A DNA stretch of 33,997 nucleotides from Amylibacter sp. GTDB lineage: Bacteria > Pseudomonadota > Alphaproteobacteria > Rhodobacterales > Rhodobacteraceae. This document shows, one piece after another, positions 1-10,156 of this stretch; positions within the stretch are counted from its first letter, which is position 1; each line of letters starts with the position of its first letter. The translations under genes and the position numbers were made by a program. The notes under the pieces are model-generated. The model was not told where the DNA came from. It was given only the letters and a program-made list of their open reading frames with translations, and searched no databases. The stretch covers positions 1-33,997 of the forward strand of contig JAESRV010000002.1 in NCBI GenBank assembly GCA_016764475.1, given 5' to 3'.

Positions 1-2499
1 GGTTGGATTTTCAGCTGGATCACCATTGGTGTGGTTCTGGTCGCCCTTATTCTGGGGGCGGTACTTTTCATGTACGGCAAGGATTTGCCAAACCATGAAG
101 GCTTGGCCAGTTACGAGCCTAAAACCATCAGCAAAATCTATTCCATAGAAGGTAAGGTGATAGATGAGTTTGCGCAGGAACGCAGATTGTTTACACCTGT
201 TGATGAAATTCCCGATGTGGTGAAAAATGCTTTCATCAGTGCCGAGGACAAGAATTTTTACCGTCACAAAGGCTATGATCCCATCGGGATTGTAAAGGCG
301 GTGATCGACAGGGCGCGGGGCCAACGGCTGCGTGGGGCTTCAACCATTTCACAGCAGGTTGCAAAAATCATGTTGCTGAATGGTGACCGGAAATATGAAC
401 GTAAAATCAAGGAACTGATCCTGTCCACACGCATTGAAAGTGCTTTGGGCAAAGATAAAATTCTTGAGATATATTTGAATGAGATTTTTCTGGGCCAGAA
501 TTCTTACGGTGTAACCGCCGCCGCCGAAACCTATTTCGGAAAAACCTTGGAAAAGGTCACTGTGGAAGAGGCCGCCTATCTGGCCGCCTTGCCCAAAGCA
601 CCCAGTGATTATCATCCTGTACGCCAGATTAAACGGGCAATCACACGGCGTAATTATGTTTTGCGCCAAATGGCCAATAACGGTTATATCACGCGGGACC
701 AGGAAATAGTATCACGGGCTTTGCCCCTGAAAACGGTTCAGGGCGGTGATTACGTTTCGCTCAGGGCTTCGCGTATACCGCGTGATTATTTCACCGACGA
801 AATTCGCCGCCAACTATCGGGTACCTTTGGCCAGGACGAATTCTTCGGTGGCGGCTTGGCTATTCGTGCAACCGTAAATCCCGACCTGCAAAAAGAAGCG
901 GCATTGGCTTTGCGTAACGGGTTGGAAAAATATGACCGTAATTTACGGATATACCGTGGGCCACGCGTAACGATTGATCCTGCCCTTTTAGACGGTGAAT
1001 CGGCATGGCGCGATGCCTTGTCAGATGTCGAAATCCCGCGAGATATTGCAGGCTGGCATGCGGCTGTCGTACTGAAAGTAGGCGCTAAATCTGTGCGTAT
1101 CGGTATTGAAGATATTGATGAAGACGCAGATGGGCATTTTTTGCCGATGGCAGAACTGACATGGCGCACCAAGCGTGATGGCAAAACCCAAAGAAAAGCA
1201 CGCAAACCAAGCGACATTCTAGCTGTGGGCGATGTAATCCACGTGAAAGCCATCGAAAAAGACGGTGTGTTTCAAAACTGGTCACTGCGCCAAATCCCTG
1301 AATTGCAGGGTGGTTTTATGGCGATGGATACAAATACCGGCCGTGTGATCGCCATGCAGGGCGGGTTTTCCTATCAAGATAGCGTGTTTAACCGGGCCAC
1401 ACAGGCAACCCGCCAACCTGGCTCATCGTTTAAACCGTTTGTTTATGCTTCTGCCTTGGATAGCGGCTATTCGCCTGCAACAATTATCCTGGATGCGCCG
1501 ATTGAAGTGGCTACACCACAAGGCTTGTGGCGGCCTAAAAACTCGTCAAACACATATTACGGGCCTGCGCCCATGCGTTTGGGGATCGAGCGTTCACGTA
1601 ATCTGATGACCATTCGTCTGGCGCAAGAGGTGGGTATGAATGTTGTGGCGGATTATGCGGAACGCTTTGGCGTTTATGATAATATGGATGAATTTCTGGC
1701 CAACGCTTTGGGCGCGCAGGAAACCACTTTGTTTAAAATGGTTGCAGCTTACGCGATGTTTGCCAATGGGGGTGAGCGGGTTGAACCGACCCTTGTAGAC
1801 CGGGTGCAAAACCGCCGTGGTGAAACCGTTTACCGCCATGATAAGCGCACTTGTGTTGACTGTAGTAGCGTGGCCGTAGAAGCAGGCCTGTCGCCGGCCA
1901 TTAGAAACAACCGCCAACGTATTATGGATGATGTGACCGCCTACCGTCTGACCTCTATGATGCGCGGTGTGGTGGAACGTGGCACCGCCAGCCGTACCGT
2001 TAGGCTGGGTGTGCCTGTTGCGGGTAAAACCGGTACAACCAATGACGCAAAAGATGTCTGGTTCATCGGCTTTACCTCAAATATTGTGGCTGGTTGCTAT
2101 ATGGGTTTTGATAGCCCACGCAGCATGGGGCGCGGTGCTTTTGGTGGTACAATGTGCGGCCCTGTGTTTGAAAGCTTTATGAAAAAAGCGATTAAAGTAT
2201 ATGGTGCCGGCGAATTCCCTGTGCCCGAAAACACATACTTTCGCAAATATGACCGCTTCAGCGGCACAAGGTTGGCGGATGATGCCACCGGTGATTATGT
2301 TGTGGCAGAGCTGTTTCGTATTGGCGAAGAGTCGATTGACAGTGTGATCGACGGCGGCTGGGGATTGGGGTCAGATCTGTTATTGTTCGGACGCGGTGAA
2401 AACGAAGATGACACAACAGTCAGAACCTCAAACGGGGAAGTAAAGAAAATTCCCAAGAAAGCAACCTTCGGTTCATTGTCGTCGGGTGGTATTTATTAG
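1..2499 (+). CDS. mrcA: Penicillin-binding protein 1A (transglycosylase/transpeptidase), 5'-truncated by the window edge
   Basis: The frame is open from base 1 (GWIFSWITIGVVLVAL...) and the listed ORF starts inside the TM helix. GT51 motifs EDKNFYRHKGYD and RGASTISQQVAK; transpeptidase motifs RQPGSSFKPFVY, SRN and KTGTT. Confidence 0.95.
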   Translation, partial: GWIFSWITIGVVLVALILGAVLFMYGKDLPNHEGLASYEPKTISKIYSIEGKVIDEFAQERRLFTPVDEIPDVVKNAFISAEDKNFYRHKGYDPIGIVKAVIDRARGQRLRGASTISQQVAKIMLLNGDRKYERKIKELILSTRIESALGKDKILEIYLNEIFLGQNSYGVTAAAETYFGKTLEKVTVEEAAYLAALPKAPSDYHPVRQIKRAITRRNYVLRQMANNGYITRDQEIVSRALPLKTVQGGDYVSLRASRIPRDYFTDEIRRQLSGTFGQDEFFGGGLAIRATVNPDLQKEAALALRNGLEKYDRNLRIYRGPRVTIDPALLDGESAWRDALSDVEIPRDIAGWHAAVVLKVGAKSVRIGIEDIDEDADGHFLPMAELTWRTKRDGKTQRKARKPSDILAVGDVIHVKAIEKDGVFQNWSLRQIPELQGGFMAMDTNTGRVIAMQGGFSYQDSVFNRATQATRQPGSSFKPFVYASALDSGYSPATIILDAPIEVATPQGLWRPKNSSNTYYGPAPMRLGIERSRNLMTIRLAQEVGMNVVADYAERFGVYDNMDEFLANALGAQETTLFKMVAAYAMFANGGERVEPTLVDRVQNRRGETVYRHDKRTCVDCSSVAVEAGLSPAIRNNRQRIMDDVTAYRLTSMMRGVVERGTASRTVRLGVPVAGKTGTTNDAKDVWFIGFTSNIVAGCYMGFDSPRSMGRGAFGGTMCGPVFESFMKKAIKVYGAGEFPVPENTYFRKYDRFSGTRLADDATGDYVVAELFRIGEESIDSVIDGGWGLGSDLLLFGRGENEDDTTVRTSNGEVKKIPKKATFGSLSSGGIY

Positions 2500-2558
2500 T
2501 TTACGCTAACCTGTTCGTTTTGTAGAACGTTACGAAAGCAGTTAGGTAAGCCAAGAAA

Positions 2559-3686
2559 ATGCGCGCAGAAATAGAGAATATAGCGACTGAGATCACGGAT
2601 GTTTTAGAACTTCTAAAGCAACGTATGGATTGGGAAACCGCCCCGTATCGTCTGGAAGAATTCAACGCGATGTCCGAAGATCCGGATCTGTGGAATGACC
2701 CTGAAAAGGCCCAGAAACTGATGCGTGAACGCCAGATGCTGGTGGATGCGATGGACAATTATAAAAGTCTTGCACAGGATTTGGCCGACAATATCGAGCT
2801 TATTGAACTGGGTGAGATGGAAGAAGACCAAGAAGTTATTGATGAAGCAGAAAAAGCCATCAAAGGCCTGGAAAAACAGGCAGCCAAACGCAAACTGGAA
2901 GCTTTGCTGAACGGTGAGGCCGATAGTAACGATACGTTCCTAGAAGTGAAATCCGGGGCAGGTGGCACGGAAAGCTGCGACTGGGCCTCTATGCTGGCGC
3001 GCATGTATACCCGCTGGGCGGAAAAGAAGGGCTATAAGGTTGAATTGCAATCTGAAACGCCGGGCGAAGAAGCCGGTATAAAATCGGCGTCTTACAAAAT
3101 CACCGGACATAACGCCTACGGCTGGCTGAAGTCCGAAAGCGGTGTGCATCGTTTGGTGCGCATCTCACCGTTTGACAGTGCTGCCAAAAGGCACACCTCA
3201 TTCAGTTCTATTACGGTCTATCCTGTGGTGGATGACAATATCGAAATTGAAGTGAATATGTCGGACGTGCGTGTTGATACATACCGTTCATCAGGGGCAG
3301 GTGGCCAGCACGTAAACACAACCGATAGTGCGGTGCGTATGACCCACATCCCGACCGGGATTGTGACAACCTCATCGGTGAAATCACAACACCAGAATCG
3401 CGACATTGCTTTGAAGGCCTTGAAATCACGGCTGTACCAGATGGAACTGGATCGGCGCAATGAAGCGGCGAATGAGGCCCATGAAAACAAGGGGGATGCG
3501 GGGTGGGGTAACCAAATCCGATCTTATGTATTGCAACCTTACCAAATGGTAAAAGACCTGCGTACAGGCACGGAAACATCTGACACCCAAGGGGTGCTGG
3601 ATGGCGATCTGGATCTGTTTATGGCCGCCGTTCTGGCGCAAGACGTGGTTGGTAAAAGTCGGGGTGAGGCGAACGCCGAGGGTTAG
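2559..3686 (+). CDS. prfB: Peptide chain release factor 2, single uninterrupted frame
   Basis: 375 aa; class I RF hallmarks GAGGTESCDWASML, RSSGAGGQHVNTTDSAVRMTHIPTGI, SPFDS; no in-frame stop or frameshift site needed. Confidence 0.95.
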   Translation: MRAEIENIATEITDVLELLKQRMDWETAPYRLEEFNAMSEDPDLWNDPEKAQKLMRERQMLVDAMDNYKSLAQDLADNIELIELGEMEEDQEVIDEAEKAIKGLEKQAAKRKLEALLNGEADSNDTFLEVKSGAGGTESCDWASMLARMYTRWAEKKGYKVELQSETPGEEAGIKSASYKITGHNAYGWLKSESGVHRLVRISPFDSAAKRHTSFSSITVYPVVDDNIEIEVNMSDVRVDTYRSSGAGGQHVNTTDSAVRMTHIPTGIVTTSSVKSQHQNRDIALKALKSRLYQMELDRRNEAANEAHENKGDAGWGNQIRSYVLQPYQMVKDLRTGTETSDTQGVLDGDLDLFMAAVLAQDVVGKSRGEANAEG

Positions 3687-3708
3687 GGCGTAGACCTAGG
3701 GCCAAAAC

Positions 3709-3740
3709 AAAAGCCCGCGAGGTTATCGCGGGCTTTTTAA
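3709..3740. terminator. Rho-independent terminator between convergent prfB and bactofilin genes
   Basis: AAGCCCGCGA-ggtta-TCGCGGGCTT followed by TTT on + and preceded by an A-rich stretch (bidirectional potential). Confidence 0.9.
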
Positions 3741-3757
3741 TTCAGTCAGGCTGAAAA

Positions 3758-4249
3758 TTAAGATGCTTTAGGGGCCGCTGTAGCCGTCTTCGCAACTGTT
3801 TTTGAGTTTGACAACGGGTCTTCTTCACGACGAACCGTTCCTTCAAAATGCGCACCACTTTCAATGGCAATGGTCTTGTGGATGATGTCACCCTCAACCC
3901 GTGCCGTTGCTGTCAGGCGTACTTTCAAGCCGCGTACAGTGCCCGCGACATGGCCGTTAACCACAACATCGTCAGCCATAACTTCGCCTCTGATCCGCGC
4001 ACTTTCGCCAACGGTCAGAAGGTGTGCGCGAACATCACCGACAATTTCGCCCTCAATCTGGATGTCACCAGATGTTTTGATATTGCCTTTTATGTGCAGA
4101 TCGGTAGACAAAATTGATGCAGGCGGTTTGGCCTTTGGGGTTACCGGTGATGGCGACGAAGCTTTTGCCACGTCAGGTCTTCCACCCACTGCGGGTTTTG
4201 CCGGTTCGGGCTTTTTCGCAGGTTCATTGATTTTGCTTTTAGAAAACAT
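3758..4249 (-). CDS. Bactofilin (polymer-forming cytoskeletal protein)
   Basis: 163 aa; beta-helical repeat pattern STDLHIKGNIKTSGDIQIEGEIVGDVRAHLLTVGESARIRGEVMADDVVVNGHVAGTVRG; Pro/Ala/Lys-rich N-terminus. Confidence 0.9.
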   Translation of the reverse strand: MFSKSKINEPAKKPEPAKPAVGGRPDVAKASSPSPVTPKAKPPASILSTDLHIKGNIKTSGDIQIEGEIVGDVRAHLLTVGESARIRGEVMADDVVVNGHVAGTVRGLKVRLTATARVEGDIIHKTIAIESGAHFEGTVRREEDPLSNSKTVAKTATAAPKAS

Positions 4250-5555
4250 CGTTTGCAGCCTTTATATATGTTATTGCGTTTACAGCTTTCCCGCCTTTGC
4301 GGATTTCGTAGTGCAGGTGAACACCGGTACTACGACCAGAATTTCCCATAGCACCTATTTTATCACCGCGCGACACCTTTTGTCCCGCTTTAACGAAGAT
4401 TCGATTTAAATGGGCGTAATATGTCTCAAAGCCCTGTGCGTGCTTGATTTTGATCAGACGGCCATAACCGGATTGGCGTCCGGCAAATTCAACCACACCA
4501 TCGCCTGTTGCCAGAATTTTTGTGTTAAGAGGGGCCGCCATATCCGTACCTTTATGTAGGCGTCGACCGCCACTTTTAGGGTCGTTCCGCCAACCAAATC
4601 CGCTGGTATAACGGTAGGAACCGCGTACCGGGTTCGACAACGGCACTTTATTGCCCGCGATTTTAAGAAGGTTGATACGGTCAAGGGCTTTTAACAGACC
4701 GTTGGCGCGAATGCTGTCGTAATTGTCAGCGTTACCTTTGCTGGAAATCGTCAACTCTGTCAAAGGCCCGCCAGTGCCAGAATAGCCTTTGCGTACTTCG
4801 TTCAAAAGGGCATCTTTGTTGATACCTGATTTGCTAAGTGCGCGTTCAAGCGGTGAAAGCGATACCGCAACCGCATCGGCAAGACGGCTGAAAATCTGTT
4901 CGTTTTTCAGTCTGGCCAGTTCTGCATTGAACTCCAGCTCCTGCGCATATTCTATTGCCTTATTAGCATCAACGGCCAAGGTTTCACGTTTGTCGACAGA
5001 TGTGCTTAGTTCTTGCGATATCAGGGCCAGTGTTTTGTTCAGCTCTTCGGATGCACCCAGGTGCGATGTTTTATTGCCAGTGGCATTTTGCAGCTGTGCC
5101 AGCAGACTGTCTGAGTTTCGCGTCGCCTGATCACGTGATTTGATCGCCCCTTGCAGTTTGCTTTGCATGATTTTCAGCCCGGTGGCCAACTCACGTCTTT
5201 GTTCTTCTGCTTCCAGTAAATCTGTTTGCTGTGCCGATATCTGTTTTAAAGCCACATAAAACTGTTCTTGTGCGGCTTGTGCTTCTAACGCGCGGTTATC
5301 GCGTTCGGCGGATAATGTATTAATGCGCATTTCATAGGCTTGTTTCTGGTCTTCAGCGCGGCGACTGTCAGAGCGTGTTTCCAGCGTTTCAAAACCAATG
5401 ACTGCGGTGGCAATCATCAGCCAGGAAAAGCTGATCGTGGCCAGAACCCCTATAAACAGTTGTGATTTTGACTTCAGGGTCAAAAACTTGGTTGAGTTAT
5501 CTGTGCGGATATAAATCCGTTGTTCAGGCAAATATTTTTCCAAGGCACTTTTCAT
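4239..5555 (-). CDS. M23 family peptidoglycan endopeptidase with N-terminal TM helix and coiled coil (LmdC/DipM-like neighbour of bactofilin)
   Basis: C-terminal LytM motifs RRLHKGTDMAAPLNTKILATGDGVVEFAGRQSGYGRLIKIKHAQGFETYYAHL ... GVHLHYEIRKGGK. Overlaps the bactofilin start by about 11 bp. Confidence 0.92.
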   Translation of the reverse strand: MKSALEKYLPEQRIYIRTDNSTKFLTLKSKSQLFIGVLATISFSWLMIATAVIGFETLETRSDSRRAEDQKQAYEMRINTLSAERDNRALEAQAAQEQFYVALKQISAQQTDLLEAEEQRRELATGLKIMQSKLQGAIKSRDQATRNSDSLLAQLQNATGNKTSHLGASEELNKTLALISQELSTSVDKRETLAVDANKAIEYAQELEFNAELARLKNEQIFSRLADAVAVSLSPLERALSKSGINKDALLNEVRKGYSGTGGPLTELTISSKGNADNYDSIRANGLLKALDRINLLKIAGNKVPLSNPVRGSYRYTSGFGWRNDPKSGGRRLHKGTDMAAPLNTKILATGDGVVEFAGRQSGYGRLIKIKHAQGFETYYAHLNRIFVKAGQKVSRGDKIGAMGNSGRSTGVHLHYEIRKGGKAVNAITYIKAANDVF

Positions 5556-5736
5556 GCTTTTATTATTACAACCCCGTTCTTATTCCTCGCGTACCCGAAA
5601 TCAAAGAATAGCGGGTGATGATTTTCTAAGCATTGTTTGCATAAGAATCAACAAAATAACGTAGAGTATAATGGCTTTATGGCGCGTTTTTAGAGTGTTA
5701 GGCAATTTTACGCTTATAAGTGAAAGCCGTTTTCGC

Positions 5737-6579
5737 CTACCTTTCCTTGACCATGGGCCAGTAAAAATCAGGCGGAATGCCAGCTTCTGCGCGTTTTTCG
5801 TCATTAAAGGGCGGTTTCAGACCGCCTGAAAAATACTTTTCAACCAATGCGTGAAAGCACTCTTTCGGGTCATGTTCATGGCGGCCACACAGAAAATGGA
5901 ACCATTTTGAGCCATAAGCCACATGCCCCACCTCTTCTGCATAGATTATTTCCAGTGCTTCAACGGTTTTGGGGTCTTTCACGGATTTGAACAGGTTGAT
6001 CATGCCAGGTGTCACATCCAGCCCACGGGCTTCCAGTACCATGGGCACAATCGCCAGTCGGCCAATGAAATCCGTGGCGGTATCTGTTGCCGCTTGCCAC
6101 ATGCCTGCATGTGCGGCCATGTCGCCATAGAAAGATCCCATTTCTTCAAGTCTGTCGCATAACAAGTTGAAATGTTTAGACTCTTCCGCCGCAGATTTGA
6201 CCCAGTCATCATAAAATCCACGGGGCATTTTGATATGGGCAAAGCGCGGAATGATATCCCAATGCAAATCAACTGCATTCAATTCAATATGCGCGATGGC
6301 GTGTAATAGGGCGATGCGCCCTTGTTCCGTTCCGGTGCGTCTGCGCGGCACATCCCTTGGGGCCAACAGTTCGGGTTTATCAGGGCGGTTGGGGAAATCA
6401 GGGGGCTGACTTGTGCCGATTTCCAGCGGATTACCTGCTATCACACTGTCAAACCACAGTTTTTCCGCTTCAAATGAAACACGGGTCTTTTCGCGGCCAT
6501 CGGCGGTTGTTAAAACACGGCATGCCAATGCGCTTAGGGTTGGGCGGCTCATAACGCGTTCACTTGCAGCAAAATGCAA
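5737..6579 (-). CDS. DUF455 family ferritin-like protein
   Basis: 280 aa; E..H motifs LLHAIAHIELNAVDLHWD, AAEESKHFNLL, EARGLDVTPGM, YAEEVGHVAYGSKWF. Confidence 0.88.
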   Translation of the reverse strand: MHFAASERVMSRPTLSALACRVLTTADGREKTRVSFEAEKLWFDSVIAGNPLEIGTSQPPDFPNRPDKPELLAPRDVPRRRTGTEQGRIALLHAIAHIELNAVDLHWDIIPRFAHIKMPRGFYDDWVKSAAEESKHFNLLCDRLEEMGSFYGDMAAHAGMWQAATDTATDFIGRLAIVPMVLEARGLDVTPGMINLFKSVKDPKTVEALEIIYAEEVGHVAYGSKWFHFLCGRHEHDPKECFHALVEKYFSGGLKPPFNDEKRAEAGIPPDFYWPMVKER

Positions 6580-6727
6580 TTTGGCGATTTTCCTCCGATT
6601 TCAAGCAAAATTTACCTCTATCTCTAGCGTTTGTATGTCAGAATGATTATCTATGGTGTACACGTAGAAATAACGTTTGCAAATAAAGATCAGACGCTGT
6701 TGCAAAAGTAGAGAAACCACCCCGGAT

Positions 6728-9700
6728 ATGAACGCAAAACGCGGCAATCCTCTTAGAAAAAAAAGATTTGAACCGGCTTTTGGGCGGTGGATCAGTCATG
6801 TTCTGACACTGGTTATGATGACGGGTATTGTGGTGACACTTGCCATTGGTGTGTTGTTTGTGCGGTTAAAGTCAGGGCCGTTGATCATACCGCGTGCCCA
6901 GGAAATAGTTGCTGATCTTGCAAAAGGTGCAACCGAAGACTTTGATATTCATGTAGGGGATGTGTCCCTTGTTGCCGCGAAAACCGGTCTTAACATTTTA
7001 GTGCAACTATCGGATTTGCAGATATTCACGAAAGCCGGGCAAAATATAGCTGAATTCCCCATCGTTCGCGCGAAATTAAACCCTATTCAATCTTTACTGT
7101 ATGGTGTCGATATAAAGGCGGTTGAAATTATCGGTGCTGAATTTCGGATTTTACGTGACTTAAGCGGCAAATATAACATTCTGCCCCCTGGTAACGACAA
7201 TACAGATATCATAGAACTGGAAGAGGTTTTTGCTGCGGTCAACATTGCGGCCAGAAAATCCCCGTTACGGGGATTGCGTCTGATTGATATTGTGGACACT
7301 AACCTTGTGTACATCGACCAGATTAAAAAACGGGTTTGGACCAGTTCCAAAGTTGCCATGAAATCAACACGCGAAGGCGATGTGATCAGCGCTTTTGCGA
7401 ATGTTTCAGTGACCAGTAAAAATCATGATGACATGTCTGTGGGCCTGCAATTTACATACGGGTTGGATGATGATTATTTTGGCTTTGGGGTTAAATTTAA
7501 CACAATTTCTACAGTAGACCTTGCAGATCAGGTGCTCGCACTGGATTGGCTTCGCAATTTTGATGCCGCTGTAACCGGTTCCATCAATACAGAAGTGTCT
7601 GTTGATGGCGTGTTAAACAACCTGTCGGGGGTGCTGGAAACCGGTGCTGGGAATTTGCGTGACAGTCCGGAAACCAAGCCGATTAATTTTGACACCCTGA
7701 AAGCCTATTTTGAATACGCCAAGGAAACCGACAGTTTGGTATTCAACCAGATATCCGCTAAAAGTGCAGTGGGCAGCTTATCGGGTGAAGGCAGTATTTC
7801 CATGTCGCGCGATGCATTCGGTTCGGTGAATGCATTGTCAGGGGCGGTGACGTTGTCTGAATTGCAGATTAACCCCAAAGGTGTATTTGCCCAACCGTTA
7901 AGTTTTGATCTTGCTTCTGCGCAAATTGAAATAACGTTCGCACCGTTTTCCATTCAGTTGGAAGCGGCAAAGCTTGTGGCAGGTGATTTGGAAATTTCAA
8001 TGACGGGTTCATCATCTGCGGGGGAAAAATACTGGAACAGTTCCTATGATATGCAGTTCAATAAGATCAGCCATGCACAAGTGATGCAGTTCTGGCCGCT
8101 GAACGCAAAGAAAAAGACCCGGGATTGGATTGATGAAAATGTACTAGGCGGAATAGCTTCGAACGGCATCGGTAAATTACGCACAGAAAACGGCAAACCC
8201 GGCATTGATTTAAAGTTTGATCTGACAGACGGTAAAGTGCGCTACATGAAAACCCTGCCGGTTCTGCAAGGCGCGGTTGGGCGCGGGCATCTAACAGAAA
8301 AAATGTTCCGGGCCGATTTGACCGAAGGCTTTGTTATTGCGCCCGATAAAGGCCGGCTGGATCTAAGCAACACATCTTTTACCGTGCCTGATCTAACCGT
8401 GAAATCCGCAGTGGGTGATGTCATTTTGAATGTGACAGGGGGGCTGCAATCCGCCTTAAGCATGCTGGATGCAAAACCTTTTGAATTCCTGCAAAAGGCC
8501 AATTTAAAACCAAGTTTGGCCACCGGGCGAATCAAGGCCACAGGCAGTCTTAGTGTGCCTTTGAAAGCGGGTACAAAACCTGAACAGATATCATTTCAGA
8601 CCACAGCACAGATAACCGATTTAGTGTCTACAACGCTGGTCAAGAACCGCACAGTTACGGCCGATCAGGTGATTGTAAAAGCCAATGACCGCAGCATTGA
8701 ACTAAGCGGAGAGGTGATGCTGGATGGCATTGTTACCCAAACAAAATGGACCATGCCGATCGGGAAAAAACGTAAAAAACGTTCTGATCTGATTTCAGAA
8801 GTAAAACTGAACGAAGCTAATCTGCGTCAATTAGGGGTGAAGTTTGAAAAGGGCACGGTAACGGGTGAGGCGGCGGGGACAATGCGGGTTATCTTGCGCC
8901 CTAAACAGCGGCCCGAATATACCCTGACCTCTGATATGGTGGGGCTAGGGCTGAATGTCAGTGCTTTGAATTGGGTAAAACCAGCCAAGTCAAAAGGTAC
9001 GCTTTCACTAAGGGGTAGGCTGGGTGAAGGCTTTACGGTTGATGATCTGTCCGTCAACACAGCAGGCCTAAGTGCAAAAGGGGCAATACAGTTTAATGAT
9101 GATAACAGCTTCAAACAAGTGGACTTTGCAAACCTGACCGTGGGTAGGTGGTTAAATGCAGCGGTTTCCGTTGAAGGTACCGGGGTAAAAGTGTCTAATA
9201 TAACGGTCAGCAGTGGCAGTGCGGATTTGCGTAATGTCAGCTTTTCAAAAGGGGCTAAAACTGGTGCGCCGATGGATGTATTACTGGATCGCCTGATACT
9301 GGCAGACGGTATTATTTTAACCAACCTGCGCGCAAAACTGCGCACTGAAAAAGGCCTGCGCGGCACGTACACAGCCCGTGTAAACGGGGGCGCAGAAATC
9401 TACGGTACAATCTTTCCACAAAAAAATGGCACAGCGGCAGAGGTCAATGCTGTTGATGCAGGTGCCGTGCTGCGTGCGGCTAATCTCTATTCAAAGGGGC
9501 AAGGCGGCAAGCTAAGAATGATTGTCCTGCCCTTGGAAAAAGAGGGGCATTACAAGGGGACGTTTATTATTAAAAAAGCAAGTGTCAAGCAAGACAACAT
9601 TCTTGCAGATTTGTTAAATAGTATCAGTGTTATAGGCCTTGTGCAGCAATTATCGGGCGATGGCATTGCCTTTGAAAAAATTGATGGGCAGTTCACCTTA

Positions 9701-10114
9701 AAACCCCAAGGTGTGGAATTACGCAAGATTAGTGCTGTGGGGGTGTCTATCGGCCTAACCATGGACGGTAATTATAACTCAAACACTAAAGGTATGAATT
9801 TTGAAGGGGTTATCACCCCGCTTTATGCCCTTAACGGTTCACTAGAACGTGTATTTGGCAAGATATTCGGGCGCAGAAAAGGTGAAGGACTGTTTAGTTT
9901 TGTGTATAAAGTAAGTGGTACATCTACCGATCCAAAAGTAAGCGTTAATCCTTTATCTATTTTAACGCCGGGCCTGTTTCGCGAAATGTTTCGCACTAAA
10001 ATGCCCAATATAGGCATGTCTGATACACTGAATTTTACCACCCCTGCGGAACCTCAAAAGAAAGCCACGCAAACGAATGATATTGGCAACCTTACACTTG
10101 AAATAGACCGTTAA
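6728..10114 (+). CDS. AsmA/DUF3971 (YhdP-like) large envelope protein
   Basis: Listed ORF begins at 6677, but the in-frame ATG at 6728 (MNAKRGNPLRKKRF...) gives a basic N-terminus followed by a single TM helix. Long beta-rich body and AsmA-like C-terminal region (LLNSISVIGLVQQLSGDGIAFEKIDGQFTLKPQGVELRKISAVGVSIGLTMDG). Confidence 0.85.
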   Translation: MNAKRGNPLRKKRFEPAFGRWISHVLTLVMMTGIVVTLAIGVLFVRLKSGPLIIPRAQEIVADLAKGATEDFDIHVGDVSLVAAKTGLNILVQLSDLQIFTKAGQNIAEFPIVRAKLNPIQSLLYGVDIKAVEIIGAEFRILRDLSGKYNILPPGNDNTDIIELEEVFAAVNIAARKSPLRGLRLIDIVDTNLVYIDQIKKRVWTSSKVAMKSTREGDVISAFANVSVTSKNHDDMSVGLQFTYGLDDDYFGFGVKFNTISTVDLADQVLALDWLRNFDAAVTGSINTEVSVDGVLNNLSGVLETGAGNLRDSPETKPINFDTLKAYFEYAKETDSLVFNQISAKSAVGSLSGEGSISMSRDAFGSVNALSGAVTLSELQINPKGVFAQPLSFDLASAQIEITFAPFSIQLEAAKLVAGDLEISMTGSSSAGEKYWNSSYDMQFNKISHAQVMQFWPLNAKKKTRDWIDENVLGGIASNGIGKLRTENGKPGIDLKFDLTDGKVRYMKTLPVLQGAVGRGHLTEKMFRADLTEGFVIAPDKGRLDLSNTSFTVPDLTVKSAVGDVILNVTGGLQSALSMLDAKPFEFLQKANLKPSLATGRIKATGSLSVPLKAGTKPEQISFQTTAQITDLVSTTLVKNRTVTADQVIVKANDRSIELSGEVMLDGIVTQTKWTMPIGKKRKKRSDLISEVKLNEANLRQLGVKFEKGTVTGEAAGTMRVILRPKQRPEYTLTSDMVGLGLNVSALNWVKPAKSKGTLSLRGRLGEGFTVDDLSVNTAGLSAKGAIQFNDDNSFKQVDFANLTVGRWLNAAVSVEGTGVKVSNITVSSGSADLRNVSFSKGAKTGAPMDVLLDRLILADGIILTNLRAKLRTEKGLRGTYTARVNGGAEIYGTIFPQKNGTAAEVNAVDAGAVLRAANLYSKGQGGKLRMIVLPLEKEGHYKGTFIIKKASVKQDNILADLLNSISVIGLVQQLSGDGIAFEKIDGQFTLKPQGVELRKISAVGVSIGLTMDGNYNSNTKGMNFEGVITPLYALNGSLERVFGKIFGRRKGEGLFSFVYKVSGTSTDPKVSVNPLSILTPGLFREMFRTKMPNIGMSDTLNFTTPAEPQKKATQTNDIGNLTLEIDR

Positions 10115-10156
10115 TCGGCTTGAATTTATCGCAACTTCAGGCCACAAGATACCCCC

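Noticed and set aside
3864-4409. 181-aa + strand ORF over bactofilin/M23 genes
   Set aside because: Antisense to two well-supported genes; no recognisable protein family.
5601-5804. 67-aa minus-strand ORF in the M23-DUF455 gap
   Set aside because: Overlaps the DUF455 C-terminus in another frame; no motif; probably chance.
8827-9372. 181-aa antisense ORF opposite the AsmA-like gene
   Set aside because: Same shadow-ORF pattern; no RBS or motif support.
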